Assembly (NCBI RefSeq): GCF_910596095.1 | Contig: NC_056552.1 | Coordinates: forward strand, 9,777,111 to 9,841,110 | Length of the DNA stretch: 64,000 nt | From: Thunnus maccoyii | Lineage: Eukaryota > Chordata > Actinopteri > Scombriformes > Scombridae | Direction of reading: 5' to 3' | In this document: positions 50,743 through 64,000 of the stretch, piece after piece | Numbering within the stretch: the stretch's first letter is position 1 | Layout: each line of letters begins with the position of its first letter | Program-made: the position numbers and the translations under genes | The notes under the pieces: model-generated | Seen by the model: the letters and a program-made list of their open reading frames with translations, nothing else | Databases searched by the model: none | What the model was told of the DNA's origin: nothing

Positions 50743-51819
50743 AGACAGATCATCTCAACATCTGCAGAGATTTCACATCAGCTGACACCAGTTTCCTCCA
50801 GAACATCACCGACGCTGCCTGAACTGCTGCAGACACTGCAAGAATACTTTCATTCATCTGTCCTTCAAATTCTTGTTGACAGGTTTGATTTTTCTACTTC
50901 TTGCTGTTAAATGAAAAACTAATTAATCTTGCATTTACAGATACATTAGCAACTTTGTCAGTGATGTAAATAAGTCAGGTACTGCAAGGCAAGGATTGAA
51001 AGATAAAGGCTGTTACTTATTGCTGTAGACGTCAGAATTTAGGTTTATAAAATCTTATCAACTACAGCAGGTAGTGAAACAATTTCAAACATTTGTTGCA
51101 GTAACATTTCACACAGGACAGGGTGAACCTGGGGAGGTAGACTTGATATATTATGGGTATGTCAAACTGTATAACGCCCCGATCTGATGCTAATCCTGAT
51201 CTGATGTTTGTCTTGTGTGTTAAGGAAGCAGCTGTAGGACCAGAGTATCAGCCTTCACACCAAGTAAACCAGAGAACCACAACGCCAAGAGAAATACAAG
51301 GTATAACACCACAGCAAGTCTAATTACTGGATGTTTTGTACCATTTATCAGTAGCATGTTAATTTACCAAAAATATTTTTGTTTGTTTTTATATAGATGT
51401 CTGCTCGTCGTATTCCATACCCTGCAGGAATGGGATTAAAGAGAAGGAAAAAATTTAAAAATGAACACCTTAGAGACCATCCTGATACTCTTTTTTATGA
51501 CACTACAAGTTATTATGCAATATGCGACCTAATTTTCTTTACTACTTTTGAAGAAGACTGGATAGCTGCCATAATGCAGCACTACCCTAGGACTGATAGA
51601 ATTCAACTGGAAGATAAATTCAAACTTGACCTCCACAGTGGCACTGTATATGTTTATCCTGGTGGAAAGGTTGTGATACAAGCCTCATCAAGGGACCGTA
51701 CAAGGTTTGATGGAAAATTTGAACAACTACGTAAGGAAATGGAAGCTATAAAATTAACCAGACAGAAGAAACAAATGAACATAGGCAATGCAGGAGGACA
51801 TCAAGATCCTGCTCCCTGA
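50743..51819 (+). CDS. Small-gene family copy D (140 aa), novel
   Basis: Exon 1 about 50743-50837, exon 2 51225-51300 (both untranslated), coding exon 51397-51819. It has the same architecture and length as copy C: MSARRIPYPAGMGLKRRK, DHPDTLFYDT, ICDLIFFTTFEEDWIAAIMQ, SGTVYVYPGGKVVIQA, tail GNAGGHQDPAP. Amino-acid changes relative to C cluster at the N-terminus, in the four residues before the ICDL motif, and in the C-terminal charged region. Most make D more basic (Ile, Met or Glu to Lys, Glu to Arg). Only three coding changes are silent. Exon 1 has a GC instead of GT donor, which is usable but weaker. Function is unknown. Confidence 0.65.
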
Positions 51820-52054
51820 ATAAAATACAATAAAAATAGAAATAAGAGGAAAAGAAAGACCTTACAGTAGGCTGTCTGTTGAAGAAGTACAAACAGACAG
51901 GAGAAAAAGAAACACAGTATGGATTCTTTAATATGGATTATACTGTAAATAACTGACTAGCAATGCTAGTTCCTGTAAAATTAAATGCATATTTTTATTA
52001 TTTGTTGCTATTTCTGCAGGTTAAGGTGGTATTAAAGAGCAGTCTTGTACTCAC

Positions 52055-52179
52055 TGAGCAGGTTGTTAGTTTGAGTCTCTCTCATATTTGAAGGTCGGTC
52101 TTCCATAGCTGACATGGTTGAGATTCTTCAGCCACTCGAAATATGACACCGTCACACCACCAGCGTTCAGGTACATGTC
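52055..52179 (-). pseudogene. glud1 exon 10 copy, unit D
   Basis: 125 bases; the array-wide insertion and stop are present, splice sites intact. Confidence 0.88.
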
Positions 52180-53249
52180 CTGCAGGATGAAACATCACAT
52201 CCTCAGATATGTTGTTCAACAGTCCTCGCTCTTCTGTGTGTAGAATTATTCTGACTAAACTTCTTTTTTACTGCGAAAACTGCTGTTTCTGCAAAATAAA
52301 AGACACTGAAAAAAGTGTTGTAGAAACACTGTTGTTTCTTGTTTGTTTGTTTTTTTAGAACAAATTATTCTTCTTATTGTTTTAGTTTCATGTTCATGTT
52401 TTAGATATTATATTTACAGAATTATTATTTCATTGTGTTTTTTTCTGTAACATTAAATAAGCAACAATCAAATTTAAAGTTAGGGAAAAATACATCCTTA
52501 GGTATTGTTTATTATGAGCTTAAAACTCCAAAAATCAGCTAATCTGCTTCATCAGGACTGTTTGGGTGTGGTTTGATCAGATATGATTGACAGTGCTGGA
52601 AACAAACACAAACAGCCCCATGAACCTGAGTCCTGTGTGTGAACCCTGCACACTTCAAACCAGTGAAAAGAGACCAGATAAAAACACAAATGCAGAAATC
52701 AGTCATGTGAAATTAACCAAACTGTGTTCATGTAGGACACCATCACTCTTAGTAAGAGAGAGAGAATGTAGCATTGTGATTCATCGTATCCCGAACGGAA
52801 GCATCTGTATCCTCTTTTATGATTGGCTGTTCAGCTGTTCGCGTTGGCACATAATGATTGGTTGTGATCAAATGTAATGCGTGTAGACGAGAGGGAGTAA
52901 AAATACGAAAGGAACCAATTCGTTTCCCAGACGGATCATCTCAACATCTGCAGAGATCTCACATCAGCTGACACCAGTTTTCTCCAGAACATCACCGACG
53001 CTGCCTGAACTGCTGCAGACTCTGTAAGAATACTTTCATTTATCTGTCCTTCAAATTCTTGTTGACAAGTTTGATTTTTTCTACTTCTTGCTGTTAAATA
53101 CATTAGCAATACATACACAGATACTTTAGCAACTTTGTCAGTGATGTAAATAAGTCAGGTACCGCAAGGCAAGGATTGAAAGATAAAGGATGTTACTTAT
53201 TGCTGTAGACGTCAGAATTTAGGTTTATAAAAACTTATTTCAGCAACTA

Positions 53250-55660
53250 ATGAAGTTTATAGGTTTATAAACAAGGTTCGGGAACAGAGACCACGCTGAG
53301 TACACATCCCACTTCCGTACAACAAAGTATTTAGGCACACCCCATCCGTTCGTCTCCCCTCGTCTCAGTTGCAAAGGACCCGTGACAGGATCGCATCGCA
53401 AACGCTTACCCCTCGCCCGCGCTCCATGGACCACGTTCCCCAGCAATACCAACACGACACCTCCTTCACCACCACATCCACGCAGAGGCCGTTTACACCG
53501 CTGCTCCTCCGAGGAAAAGCTACTCCCTCAGACGCCACACTGCTGATCAGCTGGGACCCATACACACCCACGCTATAGCCGATTCCGACGCGGCTCGTTT
53601 TCCTTCAATCAACATCTTCAACCGGACGCTCACTCACCTACAGAGTGCTCTCAGGCAGACGGACACACTGTTCAAGCGAAACAAAAGCGTTGCCAAACTT
53701 TTCCAACTGTACGGAAACTTTTTCTTCACCTCTCCGGCCAGCAGCTCAAATCGTCCCGCTCTTCCGGGTTCACCGCCTAACGCTAACCTGACGCACGCCG
53801 CACACCGATGACGTCACCACGCTGCCCGCTACAACGGAGCCCTGACTCTCCAGCCCCGGCCAGGGCACACTCCACTTTCTCTTCTTCCCCCTTTTTTTTA
53901 AAAAAAAAAAATTATTTTCCGAATTAACCCTTCATCCCATTTTCCTGCTTATTTATTAAGTATTCGTGTAACTTCGTGGTTCATACTAACTCACTTTTCT
54001 GTTATTATGTTTCTTCATTAACGCTTCTACTCCTCTTCAGGAACTCTCATCCTCTTCCCTTCCCTTCCCTTCCCAAACAACGGACCATCGATCATCCCCA
54101 GCGTATCATACATGCATTCTACCCGACTCAGACACCACCTCCTCGTCTCAAAAGCCGTGCTTTTCCCGCTCCACACAGCCTCCAGCTCATCACCGATGTA
54201 TCCAGCTGCTCACCTCCGGGTTCCCTGCCCAACGTCTCTTATGCGGGGCACACCCACGGCACCACACCGCCCACTACAGCGGACGGCTCCCACATTTGCC
54301 GAGGGCCAGGTCGAGCGACCTCATGCCCACAGCCATACATGCATCCCCTCATCCTTCATCCCTCGACCCTTCAACCCCCATCACTATCATCTCTCTCTCC
54401 TTTCCCTTCCTTTCCTCCCTTTCTCTGTCTTCTTTTCCTCCCTTTCTCTCTCAACCAGTATGCTAAATATTTCCTTCTTCATCCCTCGACCCTCATCCCT
54501 TCATCCCACATCCCACGAACTCGACCCTTACCCCCTCATCCTCACAGCCCGACCCTCTCCCTTCCCCCTCCATCCCTTCCCCTTCCCCTCATCCCTCTAA
54601 CTCTATCCTTCCTCCTTTTCCACCCTACTTTTACCCTCACCCTTTCATTTTTCATCCTTACCTCCTTCCCCCCCCCCCCCCCTATATAAAATGCTTCAAC
54701 ACAACGAATCATCTTCAATACAACCATTCATCATCAAGTCAGTGCTCCAGTCAGCTTCTATTCCCTCACCACTAGTTCATGACATCAGCGGGCCACGGAG
54801 CTTCCTTCTTCTGACCCACTCCATTCGTTTAACGCCAAAGAGCCATCCAGACCATCAGTTTTCCTGTAAATGGTCATCCCACAGTTCGCACTCAACCATC
54901 TCCCCATTTGTTCCCCCTTTCTTTGACTCCCTTCATGCACCAGGCTTTACAGGTCCTGACAGTCTCAAGCCCCATCACAGGCTTGTCAAGTCTTTAGCTT
55001 TAGCTGTCAAGACTTTGACAGCTAAAGCTCATTGCAGGCCACACACTTCTCTTCTCCCTTCCGACGGCCATCGTACCCATCCAGGTGCATCACACCTGTC
55101 GATACCCACGTACAGTATCCCTCCTTCAGTGGTGCCTATGTTAGGTGCAGCAGCCCTCAGAACCCCACCAAGCACGGTCCATGACATCACTATATCCTAA
55201 AGCGCTAATTGCCATTAACCCCAAAGAACCATCTCAACCACCAGACCATCCATTTTTTGTACGCGATTGTCCCACAGTTTCTACGAAGTCCTGACACTCG
55301 ACCCTTCCGGAGACAACCACATCGCCTGTTCTCGCAACATACAGCTGCACTGACTCAGTGTCTCTTTCTGTTTCCGGGGTTACAGCAGTTTTAGGTGGTT
55401 CACCTCCGATCGGCTACTTCAACTGCCCCCACGCCCCCCCCCCCACTCTGCTCGATGAACCATGTCAAGTCATCATCAAAGCCCTTCTTTGGGGGCAAGA
55501 GAGGTCTTAGTCATCCTCGTTCCCACGCTATGTCGTTGCTGACCATTATAAACAAGAAATCCTCAAGGAAATCATATCCAGCCTCGCACCACACTTCGGC
55601 ATGTTATCCAAAGGTCAGTAAGGCTGAACCCAGCCTTAGGCCGAAGCGCTTGCCCCTGAC

Positions 55661-55704
<44 letters not shown>

Positions 55705-56394
55705 GGCATGCTATGCCAGAATTCCCCGTACACGCCACCTGCCTCCCTACCCTGACAAAGTTGTAGAATCCATGTCTCTACAGACGTTCTACAGCATGCA
55801 ACGACGTCTGATACTCCCATTCATTCTTCGGAGACAAGGACGCCACTCCCAGACACCCTCATATTTAACCTTAAGTAAGCAAATCAACCAGCTTGGCTTC
55901 TCTTGCCCCACATTTCACCATGCATATCCACAAGACCCGCTCTCCACCGCCAAACCAGGCGAGTTGCTACATGTTCCTGGTTGCAAACCTGCAAGTTTCG
56001 CACAAGTTGGCGATTTCTCCAGAACCATACTCCAGCCACGTTCTTGAACACATCTCTGCATGAAGTTCTTTTTGGGGGCTCTATCCAGGCGATGGACCGG
56101 AGAGACAGTTCCCCCACTCAGGGTCTCAACCTCTCCCCCCGTTCCCTCCTACCTCCCCACTGTCGGCAGTCGTCGTCCAGTCGACATACCATACATCCAT
56201 CATCGTCCCTCAATCCTCCACTCTATGTTCCTCAACTCTCACACCTCACCCCTTTCCTCCCCCCATCACTTCATCCCTCCATCCCTGATCCTTCATCAGG
56301 TTCTCCAACCCATCCATCAACATATCAGCTCTCTTTCATTATCTCAATTAAACTATTGAAATCTAATGTTCTCGGTGTGGTCTCAGTTAGTGAA
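53250..56394. mobile_element. Unidentified 3.1 kb C/T-rich insertion in copy E
   Basis: Units B, C and D run ...CAACTACAGCAGGTAGTGAAA uninterrupted, whereas E is split between CAACTA (ending 53249) and CAGCAG (from 56395). The insert is C- and T-rich with (TCA)n and poly-C tracts. It contains near its ends an imperfect inverted repeat: ACAGAGACCACGCTGA (about 53285) against TCGGTGTGGTCTCAGT (about 56372), 13 of 16 matching. Open frames are long but low-complexity, and none shows a reverse transcriptase, transposase or recombinase motif I can recognise. Inverted ends and no poly(A) tail would fit a DIRS-like or non-autonomous DNA element. That is inference. Confidence 0.6.
55006..55039. repeat. 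Perfect 15-bp inverted repeat (hairpin) inside the insertion
   Basis: AGCTTTAGCTGTCAA (55006-55020), loop GACT, TTGACAGCTAAAGCT (55025-55039). The 15-base arms pair perfectly. It does not end in a T run, and no gene is nearby for it to terminate. Confidence 0.85.
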
Positions 56395-57468
56395 CAGCAG
56401 CTAGTGAAACAATTTCAAACACTTGTTGCAGTAACATTTCACACAGGACAGGTTGAACCTGGGGAGGTAGACTTGATATATTATGGGTATGTTAAACTGT
56501 ATAACGCCCCGATCTGATGCTAATCCTGATCTGATGTTTGTCTTGTGTGTTAAGGAAGCAGCTGTAGGACCAGAGTATCAGCCTTCACACCAAGTAAACC
56601 AGAGAATCACAACGCCAAGAGAAACACAAGGTATAACACCACAGCAAGTCTAATTACTGGATGTTTTGTACCATTTATCAGTAGCATGTTAATTTACCAA
56701 AAATATTTTTGTTTGTTTTTATATAGATGTCTGCTCGTCCCATCCTGATACTCTTTTTTATGACACTACAAATGATAATGTAATATGTGACCTAATTTTC
56801 TTTACTACTTTTAAAGAAGACTGGATAGCTGCCATAAAGCAGCACTACCCTAGGACTGATAGAATTCAACTGGAAGATAAAATCAAACTTGACCTCCACA
56901 GTGGCACTGTATGTGTTTATCCTAGTGGAAAGATTGTGATACAAGCCTCACCAGAGGACCGTACAGAGTTTGATAAAAAATTTGACCAACTACGTAAGGA
57001 CATGGAAGATATAAAATTAAACAGACAGATGGAACAAATGAGCTTAGGCAATACAGGAGGACATCAAGATCCTGCTCCCTGAATAAAATACAATAAAAAT
57101 AGAAATAAGAGGAAAAGAAAGACCTTACAGTAGGCTGTCTGTTGAAGAAGTAGAAACATACAGGAGAAAAAGAAACAATATGGATTTTTAATATGGATTA
57201 TTCTGTAAATAACTGACTAGCAATGCTAGTTCCTGTAAATTTAAATGCATATTTTTATTATTTGTTGCTATACATTTGTCATGTACCGTATATCTTTGTA
57301 AATTATGGTTCTGGTTTTTATCAACTGTTTTAGAAATGTGTCAAAAGAGTTGAAAATGTAATATCAAATGTAAAGGAAATGTTTATATTCTGATTGTGTC
57401 TTATGACCCTGGCAGACTCCAGTTTTTCTGCAGGTTAAGGTGGTATTAAAGAACAGTCTTGTACTCAC

Positions 57469-59205
<1,737 letters not shown>

Positions 59206-59414
59206 TGTGATTTTAACCTCCATTTTGGTTGGTTTTGATCTTCTGCTGTTCACCGTCACTTCTTTTTCCATCATTTTTCTGATTACGTCTTTCAGCCGTT
59301 ATTATTAAGATCCTTGGTAAGATGTCAGAGGACATAAAGTGTTGATCCTCTGCTACATACACCCAACAAATCCTAAACCAGTGTACAGTATGAAAATAAA
59401 CCAAAACCTCACAC

Positions 59415-60353
59415 AGTTATATCTTAACATTTTATTGGTTTCCAAAAAAAAAAGAATAAAACAAAAATAAAAAGTAATTTCCTCCAAAATTATTTCGATA
59501 TGAGGAACTGGACGGTTAAAACAGGAAAATTCAACCAGGGGACAGGCAGCCACAGTGACGCCTCGCCCCCTCCCTGTTCCCCTTTCTTGGCCAGCGGAGG
59601 AGTCGGGGAGAAGCTGCTTTAAGATGAGATGAAGCGACGGGAAAGGAGGAAAAAAAAAAGAGCAGGGACAAGGAGGGGGAGAGCATCTATCGAATCTTGA
59701 ACAATAAAAACACCAACTATGAAAAAAAAAAAAAAAAAAAACTCCTTGTTGGGAATCCTAAACCTTGGCAACGTCACTACTAACATTTACGCCTTAAGAG
59801 TGCAGAGAAAAACTCAAAGAGTCATAAAACTGCTATTCTCTTTTATTCACATGAATTTAAAATCTAAATCCCTTTTCATTAAAGTTAAACTGAAGTGTCT
59901 ATCTCCCTTTTTAGAAGCAGACCTCTTTCTGAAATAAGGCATCTGTAGTGCTGTCAACTGAAACCATCGCAACAGGAGGGTCACACGTGCATTCATGGAT
60001 CACAAAAAGGGCGCCTGAACATGGCTGCCAAACAACAATATTGAGAACATTTAAATGAGGACTGAGGAAGGCGCAGTCTTTCATTCTCTCTCAGGATGTA
60101 GCTCTCTGTTTGCTTTTTCTTAATATAATCTCAGCAAAAACAAGAACAGGGCAACATTTAAACAGAGATGCAAATACAGTCTAATGGCAGCACAAAGATT
60201 ACAGGATAAATACCAGTTAGCCGATGTCTCACTGTATGTACAGTATACATATGTGTGTGTGAAAGAGCCAAACTGATATGTTCTGAAGGCTATTTAGAAG
60301 GTTTAAGAAGGCAGGAGAGGGTGATTAATAGCAGGAGGGTTGGGGGGGAGGGG

Positions 60354-60416
<63 letters not shown>

Positions 60417-60441
60417 GGAAGTGTGGGTCATGATTGGCCAT
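59415..60441 (-). other. glud1: glud1 3' UTR with a poly(A) signal
   Basis: Read on the - strand, the UTR runs from the TAA at 60442-60444 to an AATAAA (complement of 59431-59436, TTTATT), about 1.0 kb. It begins with 26 ordinary bases and then a 59-base C tract. Large parts of the UTR are copied in units C and D. Confidence 0.7.
60357..60415. repeat. Poly-G tract, 59 bases (poly-C in glud1 mRNA)
   Basis: An unbroken run of 59 G preceded by shorter G runs. In the glud1 transcript it is a C tract starting 26 nt after the stop codon. The Gly-rich open frames here are artefacts. Runs of this length are often mis-sized in assemblies. Confidence 0.9.

Positions 60442-64000
<3,559 letters not shown>

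Larger units (their letters stand above)
52815..57082 (+). pseudogene. Small-gene family copy E, broken
   Basis: The promoter block lacks the octamer but keeps the CCAAT boxes (52.82-52.86 kb). Exon 1 ends at 53023. A 3145-base insertion (53250-56394) sits in the first intron. Exon 2 is 56565-56630 and the last exon 56727-57082. The last exon has lost 67 bases right after MSAR relative to D, shifting the frame so that translation from the usual ATG stops early. Downstream of the deletion the family frame is fully open to the normal end (GHQDPAP) and differs from copy C at 12 bases, all amino-acid changing. The open rest suggests recent inactivation. Confidence 0.7.

Noticed and set aside
53976-55766. 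Several long Pro/Ser/His-rich frames in the 3.1 kb insertion
   Set aside because: C/T-rich composition and TCA/poly-C repeats give open frames in several phases at once; none has recognisable motifs.

Overview
Teleost fish nuclear genomic DNA. The evidence is intron-containing vertebrate genes, AT-rich introns full of microsatellites, fish-type inverted-repeat elements and a Gmr1-like LTR retrotransposon. The window is framed by two convergent genes: a synuclein gene on the left (sncg-type, + strand, 3132-13069, five coding exons, 113 aa) and the 3' half of glud1 on the right (- strand, mitochondrial glutamate dehydrogenase, seven exons between 64000 and 60442, C-terminal 239 aa). SNCG and GLUD1 are also close, convergent neighbours in human, so the pair is conserved synteny and helps name the synuclein.

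Between them, about 13.7-60 kb holds no ordinary host gene. From 16.5 to 22.8 kb there are decayed, intron-bearing gene remains of a multicopy fish family (core 22035-22756), with two LTR-like elements of opposite orientation. An isolated piece at 15.7-16.4 kb and then most of 23.2-59.2 kb form a tandem, much-rearranged array of duplicons copied from the 3' end of glud1 (3' UTR, exon 12, sometimes exon 11, exon 10, part of intron 9, downstream DNA). I call the units A to E. Every exon-10 copy carries the same frameshift/stop lesion and none retains exon 13, so they are non-functional as glud1.

Nested in these duplicons, between the exon-11 and exon-10 positions and antisense to glud1, is a small-gene family I do not recognise. 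Copies B (27360-27716), C (38306-38728) and D (51397-51819) have intact reading frames, A is diverged and fused (about 24166-24575), and E is broken (56727-57082). Each full unit has a promoter-like block (octamer ATGCAAAT, CCAAT boxes, TATA-like element), two ATG-free 5' UTR exons, and a coding exon whose ATG abuts the splice acceptor. The coding exon differs between copies much more than its flanks, and almost all differences change amino acids (C/D: 23 nonsynonymous, 3 synonymous by my hand alignment; C/E: 12 and 0). This rapidly diverging family is the best candidate for something new. The functional glud1 intron lacks it.

Mobile DNA adds to the picture. Two 4.4-4.7 kb copies of a Gmr1-like Ty3/gypsy element (29732-34112, 40533-45213) show integrase before reverse transcriptase and a SCAN-like gag; they share old lesions and were copied with the duplicon. 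An unidentified 3.1 kb C-rich insertion (53250-56394) interrupts an intron of copy E. Inverted-repeat MITE-like sequences recur throughout. All positions, alignments and family names come from reading the sequence by eye and from memory; no database was searched.
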